A stretch of DNA of 64,000 nt from Ochromonas danica (taxonomy: Eukaryota > Sar > Chrysophyceae > Chromulinales > Chromulinaceae), in the NCBI GenBank assembly GCA_015146655.1, contig VKHL01000009.1:62001-126000 (forward strand), given 5' to 3'. The translations under genes and the position numbers were made by a program. The notes under the pieces are model-generated. The model saw only the letters and a program-made list of their open reading frames with translations. It searched no databases and was not told the DNA's origin. This document shows, piece by piece, positions 1-12,000 of the stretch. Within the stretch, counting starts at the first letter, position 1. Each line of letters begins with the position of its first letter.

Positions 1-665
1 CTAATGTACTATGTATCAATATCGTAGATCATCAAACACACTACACAAGGTTATACTGTGTTCATGTTCACTGTAGCTATGTCAATGGTGAGGGTGACAC
101 CAGCTGTGTCATTACCCTTGTGACGGCTTCTCGCCACTACGAAGCTTGGGGTATTGATTTCCTCCATTGTCAGATAAGATTGCAAAGTATCAGATGTGGT
201 CGAGAGTTTCCCGGTTTATAATATTGATCATATTATGGTTGCTGCAGCTCTCTATCAATTGATCGATGTTGATCGAGGCACTAAGAGAAAGAAGGAAACC
301 AGCATTTTCCAATTCAACCTGGAATGTGAGCTAGCATAACATAGCCTAGCATAGCCTAGGAGGTTGTACTATCTACGAAGAACGAAAAGACAGACAGACA
401 GACAGACCCAACATTAGCTCCTCTTGGCATGAATAGACAGAGTGGGTGACTTTAGGGTGTTGTAGTCTCTAGGTGACTAACTATCTGTTGTAGCTTGTGG
501 ATCAATATAGCACTCATACAATTAGCGTAACAGAAGATACCCCTTCGTCTTTCCTATCCCATTATTCTGTTGATAAATTAGTCACGAGCACGATCAACGA
601 AGAGTCTTATATATTTCACTTCTTTATTTCTATTTCGTGCTAACTTAAGCAACATCACCAAGCGA
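1..665. other. Intergenic leader with a GACA microsatellite
   Basis: I see no certain gene here. A short perfect (GACA)n tract lies at about 388-407. On the minus strand a 38-codon frame (51-167) opens with ATG and has a little open frame above it; it could be a last exon of a gene whose body lies elsewhere, but I see no family signature. AT-rich sequence directly precedes the tRNA gene. Confidence 0.4.
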
Positions 666-736
666 GTGCCAATGGTGTAGTGGTAACATGTAACCCTTCC
701 AAGGTTGAGCTGGGGGTTCGATTCCCCCTTGGCGCA
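666..736 (+). tRNA. tRNA-Gly (anticodon UCC)
   Basis: A 71-nt cloverleaf can be drawn. The acceptor stem GTGCCAA (666-672) pairs with TTGGCGC (729-735) through one T-G wobble at the second pair, followed by discriminator A at 736. The anticodon stem TAACC/GGTTG encloses the loop CTTCCAA, which gives anticodon TCC and glycine. The T arm is GGGGG-TTCGATT-CCCCC. A run of T residues just downstream fits RNA polymerase III termination. There is no intron. An identical copy lies at 61,558-61,628. Confidence 0.96.
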
Positions 737-926
737 CTCATTTTGACATTTTAGATCATGGTACCAAACAAATCTATTTTTCTTTCAATAGACTGTTTAG
801 CTTTACACAGCAGTTAATTAACAACTTAACAATTCTATTTGGCTGCGATGGCAGAGAGTTCATGAAACACTTACAATTAAATAACAGTATGTACAACACA
901 ACATAGCAATAATAGAATGACTGTTA

Positions 927-2165
927 TCATAATCGCATCCTCTTGTTATCCTGTGTGTTACGTCTGATAGCAGAGAGATCACGAACTATCTCTCTATTTT
1001 TTGGTTTTCGAGGACGAAATCGTCCTTTCTTTTGTGAATTTTGCCTTGACATGTCCTGTCCGTTATTTCGTTCATCACTTTGATCATTTGATTGGTCGTG
1101 TTGATCTGGTCGGGAAGAATGGTGTTGGGGTCGTGACAATGGCTCTTGTGAGTTCAAAACAGACTGGTTATTTTGTCTTGTAATGATATCCTTGTGGTCA
1201 TCCAAGTAGTTGATGCGGAAGAGCCCCACATCATGGCCATAGGATTGCAGCAGATCTTGATATTGCTTAGACAGACAAGCACGCCAAGCCCATACCTCCA
1301 CCTTCCAGCCTTGCTGTAGTGCAAGTGTTGACGCCGAAAAGAATGAGGATCGACCATGATTGTCATTGCCGTCCCCAGTGAGAAGGGCGAGAGTGTGTTG
1401 GGGGTGTGGCGGGCTGGGGTAGCGCAGGACGGCATCATGAACTTGTGCAATCATGGCATCATCCACAAACTGCTCTCTTTGCCCGTGATGACGATGAGCA
1501 AGGTGAACTTCATAAGTGAAGTCCTCCCAGCGAGCCATCGCGACTCTTTCGTCCGCGTGACTGAACGATCCAAACAACAGCCTCTGCAGACACGGTCTGC
1601 CGCACTCGACTAGGGAGACAAGCGTATCCTCTACAAGCACATGATTCGAACCACATGCTTTCTTCGTGCCAATGGAGATGTTGGAATAGTCTACGAAGAC
1701 ATGCAGTCGCTCGCCGTCCAGCTGGCGCAGTTTCTCTGTCAGAGCGGGTGGATTGGTTAGGAGAGCTGAGAGCTCCAGCTGGGCAATGGAGATGATGTCT
1801 CTGTCTCCTTGGGGATGGTCCACTACCACCACAGCATGACCATCTTCTGACAGAGGGTCTGCACGTCGCACAGACAGGGTCACACCCATCTCAAAGGAGA
1901 AACAAGGCAGTATTCGAGTGAAAGAATCGACGAGGTCAGCTCTTAGGATGAGCTGAACTTGGTCTCCTCCACTTCCACTCGTCCCTCCTTCTCCAACCTT
2001 CAACCCCTTGACCTTGTCTTCTTCTTCGCTCTCGTTGTCTTTCCTCTCCGCCCTCTGGATAAACACATCATCCCAATCAACGGTGTCTTGACTGTCGACC
2101 CAATCATCATCGTCTGCAGTAAGGTCGACTACCACACCGGATAGCAGTTGAGAGTCTCTAGCCAT
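927..2165 (-). CDS. NYN (PIN-like) domain putative ribonuclease
   Basis: Predicted protein of 412 residues, probably an RNA-cleaving enzyme. The middle (about 152-320) reads as a NYN domain: VFVDYSN on the first strand, an acidic pair in FVDDAMI, and LLTGDGND followed by a serine/leucine-rich helix and a GWKVEVWAW strand. The spaced aspartates are those that bind the metal ion in NYN/PIN nucleases such as LabA and MARF1. Before the domain lies an acidic stretch with VVVDLTADDDD, which resembles a SUMO-interaction motif. The C-terminal 90 residues are glutamine-, asparagine- and arginine-rich and end in basic clusters that could bind RNA. I chose the ATG at 2165 because it directly precedes the acidic segment; the frame stays open upstream to about 2306, so a longer N-terminus is possible. 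No intron is needed. Confidence 0.72.
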   Translation of the reverse strand: MARDSQLLSGVVVDLTADDDDWVDSQDTVDWDDVFIQRAERKDNESEEEDKVKGLKVGEGGTSGSGGDQVQLILRADLVDSFTRILPCFSFEMGVTLSVRRADPLSEDGHAVVVVDHPQGDRDIISIAQLELSALLTNPPALTEKLRQLDGERLHVFVDYSNISIGTKKACGSNHVLVEDTLVSLVECGRPCLQRLLFGSFSHADERVAMARWEDFTYEVHLAHRHHGQREQFVDDAMIAQVHDAVLRYPSPPHPQHTLALLTGDGNDNHGRSSFFSASTLALQQGWKVEVWAWRACLSKQYQDLLQSYGHDVGLFRINYLDDHKDIITRQNNQSVLNSQEPLSRPQHHSSRPDQHDQSNDQSDERNNGQDMSRQNSQKKGRFRPRKPKNREIVRDLSAIRRNTQDNKRMRL

Positions 2166-2478
2166 TCTCAATCCTCCCCTTCTTTCTTGCTTTTGGTGGC
2201 TAATTGACATCATGCAAGACTCACTCAGAGCCAGATGACCAAATTCCCAGATCTGCTCCGGTGTGGAAATGAACAAACTTAGGAATGTTACTACAAGACA
2301 ACACATTGTAACAGTTTATTTTCAAAATTGGTTATTATCACAGCATTCACAGAAGAGACTGCAGACACCAAGTACACTACAGATCTCTTCGTCAACATCC
2401 CCAACCCACAGAGGTTTAGTCCATAGACTATCTACAACACATCCCATATACTTCTATTCTCGCGAAGCTATCAACCAC

Positions 2479-3644
2479 TTAATGATGTTCCTTGTCAGCA
2501 GGGTTGTGGAAGTGGAACTTCTCAGCACCGGTGAGGTCCATGACAACATCGAAGAGCAAGAACTGGCCAGCAGTCAAGGTACCAACCATGATGCAACGGG
2601 CACCAAGACCAACAGTGCACAACTTGAGGAAGCCAATCTCGCGGGCAATTCTGCCAAGGCGGGTCATGATAGGACCCTCTCCACCAGCACCAGCCTTGTT
2701 CACCTTGGACAAGAGGGTGTCAGCAGGATGGGAGACAATGGCGGCAGCAACACCGGCAATGACACCAGAGGCCAGAGACACACCAAGCTTCAAGCCACCC
2801 TGCAAGTCAGCAAGGTTCTGACCGATGGAAGCAGCGATCTTCTCAGCAGCCATACCCTGGACGGCGAACTTAGCCATGGTGTAAGGCACTTGCTTGAAGA
2901 GGATAGGACCGAAGCCAGAGTAGAATCCACGGAAGAAACCCTCCTCTCTCAACAAGCGAGAGGCAGCAGGGAAGAGTCCATCAGCGAAGGAAGGGTTGGA
3001 GACAAGGCGGATACGAGTGGCCTCGAGAGGGCACAAGAAGATATCAGCGATGAACTCAGCCATGGCAGAGGCACCCAAATAGATACCAGTGCGGTTGTCC
3101 CAAGCAGCCTGCTCACCAACAGCATGAGCAATGTTGACCTTAAAGAACTCAACACCACCGAACTTGAACCAACCTAATAAGGATTGAGAAAGATGAGAAG
3201 ATGTCTCAGCATTAAGTCATAACATAACGGGTGGATATGATAACTCACCCTGAACGAAGTAGCCAACCACGGTAGGGCCCAAACCAGTGGCCAGACCCTT
3301 AGTGCCTTCCTCAGCAATCACCTGCTTGAAGCCACCAATGAGACCCTTGTTGTACTTGACAGGGTCAAGCTGGATGCGGGTCTTCACCACGTCAACAGGG
3401 CTGAATGAACAAAATAAAATCACCCGTTAATAAATAAACTAATACCTTAAATAATTAGTGATAGTATTTACCAAAGACCACCGTGAGTGATAGCACAGCA
3501 GATACCACCGGCAAGAGCACCCTTGACGTAGTAAGCGAGGTCATAGGTCTGCTGAGAAGAAGTGGCCAAAATAGTCTTTTCAGACTTCTGCATCTTCTGA
3601 GCAAGAACACTCTGAGGGAGCATAAGAGAGCGAATACCTTCCAT
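2479..3644 (-). CDS. SLC25A3: Mitochondrial phosphate carrier (SLC25 family)
   Basis: Imports phosphate into the mitochondrial matrix for ATP synthesis. Three exons, 3644-3472, 3400-3249 and 3173-2479, join in phase to 339 residues. All three mitochondrial-carrier repeats are visible: PVDVVKTR in repeat 1, PLEATRIR in repeat 2 and HPADTLLSKVN in repeat 3. The run VGLGARCIMVGTLTAGQF near the C-terminus is typical of the PiC/MIR1 branch. The introns are 71 and 75 nt with GT-AG ends. The ATG at 3644 gives a short N-terminal extension of about 35 residues before the first helix. The gene faces the same way as the NYN gene downstream. Confidence 0.95.
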
Positions 3645-4334
3645 GGTTAAAGTGAGTGAGTGAAGTTGAGAGGAAAGCTGAGGGAAGACAGGGAGGATCT
3701 TCTGTTGTTCTGGTCTGTCAGTCCAAACGGGATGCAATGGTCACGTGGTGGTGGCAGTGGTCAGAGGGAGGCAGAAGGTGTGGTGCACAGGAATCTGTCC
3801 GTTAACTTCACCGACCACGTCAAAGAGGTGAAGCACTTCACTTCCCTCCCCTCCAACGATGATCTAGTGATTGTATGATGACGACATGTAAATGGTCGAA
3901 AAGAGAGTAGTCGTAGTTGTATGTATTATAAAAGATTGTAGGATATTGATTTGGTGAAAATTCATTCCTTCTAATTATAACAAAAAATAATATGTAACTT
4001 TATTCAATATCTGGTGTACAATCTATATCTAAATATTATGTCAACATTCATAGCAGTTTTAATTCCATTTGTCTTCCATGTTCTGGGTTACTGTACTGTC
4101 TCGTCTCGTCTGTATCACGAACCGTCAATGGAACAGCCCGCTGTGTTGCTGTGCATCCCAACCGCACCATGTCTGCATGGCAAACATTCCCTCTCTCTCT
4201 CTGTGTGTGTGTGGGTCTGGGTGTGTGGGTCTGGGTGTGTGTGTCTGTGGTGTGTGTGCGTGTGTTAGCTGCAAGAGAACAGGAATAAGACTGATGACCA
4301 TATTTTGTTGAGAACGGTTAGTCTTCACTGCTTG
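3645..4334. other. Intergenic region with a TG-rich microsatellite
   Basis: This stretch lies between divergent genes, the phosphate carrier (minus) and the RRM gene (plus), and probably holds both promoters. A (TG)n-rich imperfect microsatellite occupies about 4,195-4,265. I see no convincing gene; the open frames over the repeat are low-complexity. Confidence 0.5.
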
Positions 4335-5497
4335 ATGAACTTTGACTGTCGTAGCCTATTTGTTGGCGATTTGCCGAACTTCTGCAGTGAACACCATCTT
4401 CGTTCACTCTTTCAGCCTTTTCAACCTGTTTTGGCTGTCCATTTTCATGATGGAACTCTAAGTGGTCGTGATCGTTCGTATGCATTCGTCATGCTAGGCA
4501 GTTTTGAAGCTGTTGAAGCTGCTCGAAAACATCTTGATGGTTGTTTATTCTTGGGCGCTAAGATTAAGTGAGTTCCTGTCATCGATGTCATTTCTTTGTC
4601 TAATTCCTCTCATGCTGTTCTAGAGTTCGACGAGCAACCACAGCGCATTCCAAACATTTGTCTGGAGGTGCTTCTGCTAATAGTGTCTATGTTCGCTTCT
4701 CAACTTCGATTGTAAGCACTTCAATGAGCCTAATCGTGGTGCTGTAATAACAGAATTGTTTGGCTATCCCATAGGTTGACCAGAGAATCACAGAGTTCGA
4801 TCTGCATCGCATTTTCTCTCCGATAGGCTTGGTTCAAGATGTATTGGTGAAAGATTGCCATGTCGACCTCGCCATTGGTCAGCAATATGGATATGCATTT
4901 GTTCACTATGCTACCATCCAATCCGCACTCAAAGCTGCCGCGGAACTCTCAAACACGACAGTCGAGGGTCTTGCTTTGCACGTTGAACCTTCTCGTGGCC
5001 TTCTGCGCCAAGCGGGCATTCATCAACAGCTTCCTGTCGCTACTCCTGCGTTTCATGATGCTCATCCTCCAATGGCTGCCAATGGAATCAGAGAGGGTTG
5101 GAGAGGACGTCCTTTCGATGACAGCCGCCACTTCGCCGGAAGAGGTCCATCTGAAAGATTCCCTGCTCCTCGTTCTACTTCCTACCCTCCTTTGAACTAT
5201 GGAGTAACTCACGGAGAGTTTGATTTGGGGCAGAGCTACAAAGAGGAGAAACGAGGATTTGGCTGGTGTCAACCTCTGGACAATAATCCTCCATCTAGTC
5301 GAGACCTTCTTCGCCAACCTCTCTCTTCCTTTCCACCTTTCCTTGATGGATATCCTCAAAATTCATTGCTTTGGTCAATGAGCTCTGAATTGTCATTGTT
5401 GCCTATTTCTCTTAACGGCTCGAATGACATCTTCACCACTGCTTCTGATTCTGAGGAAGTTCTCTTCGCTAATGAGCCATCAACTACAGAGATGTGA
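4335..5497 (+). CDS. RNA-binding protein with two RRM domains
   Basis: Predicted 347-residue protein from three exons: 4335-4567, 4624-4711 and 4775-5497. RRM 1 (residues about 8-78) has RNP2 SLFVGDLP and RNP1 RSYAFVML. RRM 2 (about 96-185) has NSVYVRF and QYGYAFVHY. An intron falls inside the second RRM, and both domains become complete only after splicing. The C-terminal half is disordered, rich in proline, serine, arginine and aromatic residues, and ends in a short acidic tail. The protein may act in splicing, translation or mRNA transport, but no ortholog is clear to me. The ATG at 4335 sits six codons before RNP2, so the N-terminus is very short and an upstream exon cannot be excluded. 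Confidence 0.8.
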
Positions 5498-5806
5498 TCG
5501 AATTTTCATATTTTTCCATTTTGGTAATTATAGTCACCTTATCTAGCTGGGTTAATCAACCATTCTCTTTTGCTTCTATTATTGTTGGTGTACTTTTCTG
5601 GCTCGACATCTGCGAGCCACATTATTAGCGACACATAGAATTGAAATATGCGACATGAATGTAAAGCTAATTAATGGCTTTATTTATTTAGTTAATACTT
5701 GCTACATACATCCTATTACAAAGGAGACAGAGATGATGGAATAAACTTTGTCCAAACAATAGAACCAGACTAGTGCTGGTGCATTTCATTGCTTTCTTAT
5801 CTTATC
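5498..5806. other. Convergent 3' gap
   Basis: This 309-bp AT-rich gap separates the 3' ends of the RRM gene (plus) and the Na+/H+ exchanger (minus). It contains ATTAAT/TTTATTTA-type stretches suitable for polyadenylation on both strands. No gene is seen. Confidence 0.5.
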
Positions 5807-8452
5807 TTATCGATCATTCCTTCCAACAATCACAGAAACAGAGCGAGAAAGGAACGTGCGAATCTTGCCAATCAACTTCGTCAGGCGGTCTTCCCAACTC
5901 ACAGTCTCTATCTGCACTCTTCGATAGTCTTTGGCCAGCTCATCGAGTAGTGCCTCAGCATGATTCTCCGTGATGATGCCTTCTTCTTGAAACTCTTCAA
6001 TCAGATCTTCTTGACAACGCAAGATCATCTTCGCTACTTGCTTTGAGATCTGCCAACTAATAATCCGTGGATCGATTCCTGATAATCGATGGCTGGCCTT
6101 TGCAACTGAGGATTTCGATTCCGTCACAACAATCGCTTCCTCAGGTGTATCGATGACTTCTGACTCACCCAAATAGAATGGGATTTTAAGCTGAGCATGT
6201 TCATGGGCTTCAATAAAGCTTGACAACATATACACAAGTTGAGAATCTTGGTAACTTTTCAAAATATCATGATCGTAGAGATCGATTTGAACATCTTGGG
6301 CAGAATTTTGTTCAATCAGATTGCCACTTTCAGACAAGGCGACATTATCAACAACAGGCAATTGTTCACCTTGAGTCAAACGACTAATATCATCACAAAT
6401 TGCATCCCAGTCTTGTAAACCTGGAGTGTGAATGGTGTCCATTCCTACATCAATGGAATTCAATAAAGCACGTGCTGCATGTGAGTTACGAGGTAGACGG
6501 CCACTTTGAATATGTTTCCAATAGTTAACTCGAAGAACAGAGAGGAAAGCACGTCGAATAGCACAAAGCACTTCCTTATTCACAGCCTTGCGAGACAATG
6601 TCGAAGACAATCGCCGAGGAATGGCCACCAAATCTTCATCCAATATCTCGTCATCACGCTCTTCAATTATAGTTTGTAACGTCTCAGAAGGATCCGGGAA
6701 AGGCTCATATCCACTGCTTTGAGGAAGATTGATTGTGAGAACGGCGCCATCACTGAAGGAAAGTCGACGCATTGACGGTCTTTCTGGAAAGTGTTCACTG
6801 ATAGATGCTTCACGCTTGAACGACCCTTCTCTCTTCTCATCGGCCTGATCTCCCGAAGTTGAACGCTTTAAGAGTGGAATTGGAGGCTCTCCTAATACAG
6901 GGAGTTCTATCTCTTCCAGCGGTGCAGCAGCAGAGAGTACAGCGTGTTCAAAGATGGAACAAAACTTCATTACAATCAACGGATTCACCGTATGAGGTCT
7001 CAACTTCATCTGTTCTTCTAATAGTTTTACCGCTTGTTTGCGAATACGTTTCTTGACATAGTGTAACATGACGCGAGTCTCCAAAGCCTGCGGATCCTCC
7101 AACAGACCTAACCAGTTTAATACCCAACCAGAAGTGGTAGCATTACAGAGAAGGGTTAATGTAGCAACACCTCCAACGAAAAGAAAGACATGATGAGCGT
7201 CATATTCAGATATATTCGTTGATCCATTTTGTGTGCTTCTCAATAGGGAGAGTGCTAAGACCATCCCCACAGCACCTCTCAGCCCTCCCCAAATAGCAAA
7301 GGAGGCGTCTTGAAAACGATAAGATCGATTAAGCATCTTCAGAAATGGATAAAGGGCAATAATCATTATTACTCGCAGCACCATAGCCAATAGAAAGACA
7401 ACAACAACATAGCCAATATCCTCTCCCCTGATGTCATCCATCACACGAGAGCCAATCAAAACACCAGCCAAGGTGAAGATTAGCGTATTACCAATCCACT
7501 CAAATGCTGACCACACGGAGTGAACTGCTTCGGGTCGTAAAATCAATGGCGAGGCAAATGCAGCGAGAAAGACGCCCGCAGCACAGCAGCTGATCACTCC
7601 GCTGACGCCAACTTCATACTCCGCAATAAAGAAAGTCAAATAGGCACAACAAATGGTTATCGCCAGCTGAATAACACTGTCTTCTTCCTTAAGTCTCCGA
7701 TTGGCAATGATCAAGAAGAACAAAGCAACCGCAGCCATGGCCATCCCCAGCAATGGAGAGACGAAGATCACCTTGACAAAATAGACAACCACATCAACGG
7801 CAGTGAAGCTTTCTGAAGGATTCTTGATTAGAGTGTAGAGAAGGTTATACAGGACAAGTGCAGAGCCATCATTGAGCAGAGCCTCTCCGATAATCAAGTA
7901 AGTGAGTCGACTAGGCGCCCCTGCTTTCTTCAACAACGCCACCACAGCTTGACAACAATCTCTATTAGTCAGATCTAAGTCAAGTCAAAAGAAGAGGTAC
8001 TTACCCACAGGATCTGTGGCACAAAGGATCGCACCAAAGACAAAACATAAATTCCAATTCCAATTGTACGGGAGACAGTATTTCACTGCAGCAGCCATGG
8101 AGAAAGTCCCAAAGACTGCACCTGGTCCTGCTAAGACAACAGAAGGCCATATCGCTCCTTTGACATTGTGAATATTCAATGTCATGGCTTCGCCGAAGAG
8201 CAAGGCAGGGAGGAAGATGTAAAGGATGAGCTCGGGTTCAATATTGTCCCACATCTCCATGGAGGACTTTAATAAGTCATGCTCAGTCACCTTGATAAAG
8301 GCAACAGCAAAGAGAGCGCCGATGATAAAGAGTACTACAGTATAGGGCAGATCAGGAGCATAGCGCGAGAGCAGGAAAGTGACAATACATCCAACAAAGA
8401 GAGATACGAATAAGAAACAAATGACAATCTGTGAATGATCTGATGATGACAT
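5807..8452 (-). CDS. CPA1 Na+/H+ exchanger with long cytoplasmic tail (SOS1-like)
   Basis: Exchanges Na+ for H+ across a membrane, probably the plasma membrane. Two exons, 8452-8005 and 7947-5807, join to 862 residues; the splice rebuilds the conserved DPVAVVALL at the exon border. Other marks are FLPALLFGEA on an early helix, the GEALLNDGSA segment, whose ND pair is typical of electroneutral CPA1 exchangers, and WGGLRGAVG. About 12 hydrophobic helices fill residues 1-440. A soluble tail of about 420 residues follows, with a serine-rich stretch and YWKHIQSGRLP, which recalls plant SOS1/NHX7. The intron is 57 nt. I favour a regulated plasma-membrane exchanger, but the tail was assigned by eye only. 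Confidence 0.85.
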
Positions 8453-9076
8453 TCTTCTCTAAGACTACTAATGTCACGAATAGACACCAAGGAGTTAATA
8501 ATCAAAATAATCTTATTATTAGAGCTTCCCAATCTTCTTCATACAAACTAATCCAATATTTTGCTGTTCTGACTGCCTGTTGACTGGTGTATTTTACGTT
8601 TGTGACTAATAACTACGAATTTCATGTTTTCAGTAGTTGGAGTTGTAAGTTTGACACGAAATCTCTATCTCATCGCTAAAGGCCAAAGGGCAACTAAACA
8701 ATATTACAGTTGCTAACTAACAACTTTACTATCTTTATTGGAAGTTTGTAGTAGTATAGTTGTAAAACTGAAAAACTAGTTGAGATAGCTCAGTTAGCAT
8801 TCTGAAAATGCCCCTGAGCATCTCCAACAACGAATTGAAGTTGGCCTAACAAAACACTAGCGTTACAAAGCTAGCCAGCCGAAAGAAATAGTTGATAAAC
8901 GATGAAAGAATTGAGAGGTAGAGAGCAGGAATGGGAAGAAGGAGAGCATCTGAGAAGATGGATCACCTATGTCTACCCAAACCATTTCTCTCGCAAAAAT
9001 TGACGTAGTCGATCAAAAATAGTTCCCCAAGCTCAAAGAAAGTGAAAGACCTTCATGCTTATTATCATTAATGTCA
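8453..9076. other. Intergenic region
   Basis: AT-rich sequence of about 620 bp between the exchanger start and the LRR gene's stop. It should hold the exchanger promoter and the LRR gene's 3' UTR. A stretch near 8,780-8,800 resembles a tRNA D-arm, but no T-arm or matching acceptor stem follows. I see no gene. Confidence 0.45.
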
Positions 9077-12000
9077 CTAGGCGACACTATGAAGCGGATT
9101 GTCTGATGAAGATTCGCCACAGATCTTAACGACAGGATCATCTCGACCTGTCATTGTGGCACGCATCTCAATCAATACCTTTTCTCCCAGTTCATCCCCT
9201 TTGCTATCTTCTCGTGGTTTCTCATCCACATGTTTCTTCTTGAAAACAAGTCGTCCAATCGCAGTATACCGACTCCAGTTGAAAAACAAGAAGATACAAA
9301 GCAGGCAAAATCCCCAAAACGCCAACACAAAAAACAATCCCACCAAACCTCCACCTTGATCACCGGCAGTATCAAATAGATAGCACGAGTAGAACAAAGG
9401 TAACAAGATCACAATGGGTCGACATGCCTTGGCAATACCTGGCCCGATCATATCCACCTGCTCACCCAGCAGGATAATCTTCTGTCTAAGTTGTGGTATA
9501 GACAATAGCCGCACACTACGACCCTCCCCACCAGCTGTTTCCGTCTGATCATCTGTGGATGTGCGGTTTGCATAACGTTCCATGATATGCAACCAACCGA
9601 TTTGTGAAAGATAGGTATTCGCTGCAATACTGAAGCCAATCAAAACAGCCAGAAATGGTGCGACAGCGCCAAAGGTTAGTAAACACCCTAGCATCATCGT
9701 TAAGCGAATCACAAAATCTCCAGAAGAGAAGCAAAGGCGGCCAGAGGAAGGAGAGGAGGAGCTCCTTGATGAATTATGAGACGGAGGAGCCGACTTATCC
9801 CCAACGGATGCAGACGAAGCAACACGTAGTGAAGAAAAAGACGAAGACAGCGATGAAAATAATGACGACGACTGCGATGAATCATCTTTCCACCTCCACA
9901 TAGAAGGCAATAGCGTCTCCAACCAGATTGCTCGCTTGTCTCCATTCTTTCTCCTCCAGTCAGTATATAAGGCAATACCAAGGACAACGAAAGGGTAGAC
10001 AATTCCAATAATTACATATTTGTAAGCGAAAACATAAGCATAATCGACCAAAATAGCCGAGCTACACTGGAAACCGTAGTTAAAAGGAGGAGAGAATTCT
10101 GTTGACAGACTTGCCTCTTCATAGGTGGAGCAGCCCAGGTTAGCATATATCTCACACTGTGCAAAGGTATAAGAAGCCGTTATAGCAGGGGGAGATGCAA
10201 AGACATAGTAGAAACAATCCGAGCTGGCAATCATTGTTGCCAAGCAAGGAGCCACAATAGTGTTGAAGAGCATCAAACTGCTCATGAAACTCATATTAAC
10301 CTTGTGCAGATCTCCGTCCAAAGGTAACTGTTGTATTGGTTGTAACCAATGCACAACACTCAATTGAACAATCATGCTCCAACCAACTTTAAACAGCGAC
10401 AAGGCCAATGACAGCATAACAGCGCTCCATCGCTGCAGTTCCCTATAGACGTATACATAAAAGCCATTCACGACTAAAACTACAAGAATATTGACTACTA
10501 AAATAACGATCTTCATCAATAATACATTTTTGAATTTGATCACCTCCTCTTTACTAAATTTGGAACTGATTGAGGAAATAGAAAGAAACATGCTCGAATG
10601 CTCCCGCACTGTCACGCTTTCCACTGATATTTGATGTCCACTGACAACATGCAATGGATTAACAGAAGAACTGCTTGCAGACAACTTCTCTTGCAATGAT
10701 TTCTCTTGCAATGATTTCTCCTGCAATTTCCATCTTCTGAAATACCTATACAATAGAATACCTTCAATTCCTAACAAAATGATGAAATAACAAGCCAATA
10801 CAATTGCAGCTACTATGCCAGTAAGGTAGGCGGCGGACAAAGTCCATGCATATTCATTATCATAAGATCCGCTGAATATTGTGAGGCAGACATAGATCGG
10901 CCCACCTACGCATACCATGCAAATTCCAAGCCACAATGCATAAAACCGAATGTCATGCAGTAATCTCCCTGCATCATAAATCAGTCGTAAGCTCCTTTCT
11001 TCCTCTTCTTTAAATAAATCGCCACTATTCGCATTAAATTGGTTCTGACTGTCTTCTGACCAAATCGAATGCTTCCACTTCAATATATCACAATTGTAAA
11101 GATCACTGCCATCTGGCAAAGATTCGTGCCAAAGTGATAACACTTTATTCCATCTTGCCAACAAATCAGCACCAAAGAAATTACTCTTGATAAAACGATA
11201 ACAAGTAAAGTGATTGTCTCTGTCACTGGTACTTGCTTGTGGTGCAGGTATTGAAGGGACTTTCTCGCAATCAGTCTTTGTTGCATCATTAGCATTATCA
11301 GAAGGGGAAACAATCTTCTCATCAGTCTCAGTTGTTTCGTTAGTTCGATTCCTCCTCTTTCTTCTTCTTTCATAAGCTATCACAAGAAATAACACACCAA
11401 TCATCCCAAATACCAAGCCTGCCCAGACAATTAATGAACTATTGAGATTATCGGATCCGCAGTCATACTGTTGATTGTAAGAATCACTTCGAGGGAGATC
11501 ATTCTCACCATCTGTTGTTGGACATGCAAACATATTTCCTCGTAGCATATCCAGGTTTCCTCCTGTCATGTCATAGTAGAAACCTGGGATACGACCTGAG
11601 AATCGATTGATACTCAAATAAATCGAAGCATTGGCTGGAAAACCGCATCCCGTCTGATAGATGGTTTGATTACGGGAAGTTTTTAATTCTCCCTTGAGCT
11701 TGTTGTAGCTCACATCGAGTGCTTTCCACCTCATTCCTCCTCTTAACGGGGCGGGAAGGGTACCTGTCAACAAGTTATGCGACAATGAGATGTCATTCAA
11801 CTGACTTCCCAAGTCACTTTCCTCTTTCACAGGGATGCTTCCTCTCAGACCATTTCCAGCAAGATGCAAAGTCTTTAATCTGGGCATACGGAAGAGGCAA
11901 TCAGGAATACTCCCATGGATGGCACTAGACTTCAAAGAGTACGAATGAATCCGAGGGAACACATTAGACAAGATTGGACTGCGACAAGTCTTGGCAGTCG

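Noticed and set aside
8776-8850. tRNA-like GATAGCTCAGTTAGCAT stretch
   Set aside because: It resembles a D-arm only. No TTCRA T-loop, no anticodon stem and no acceptor pairing follow.
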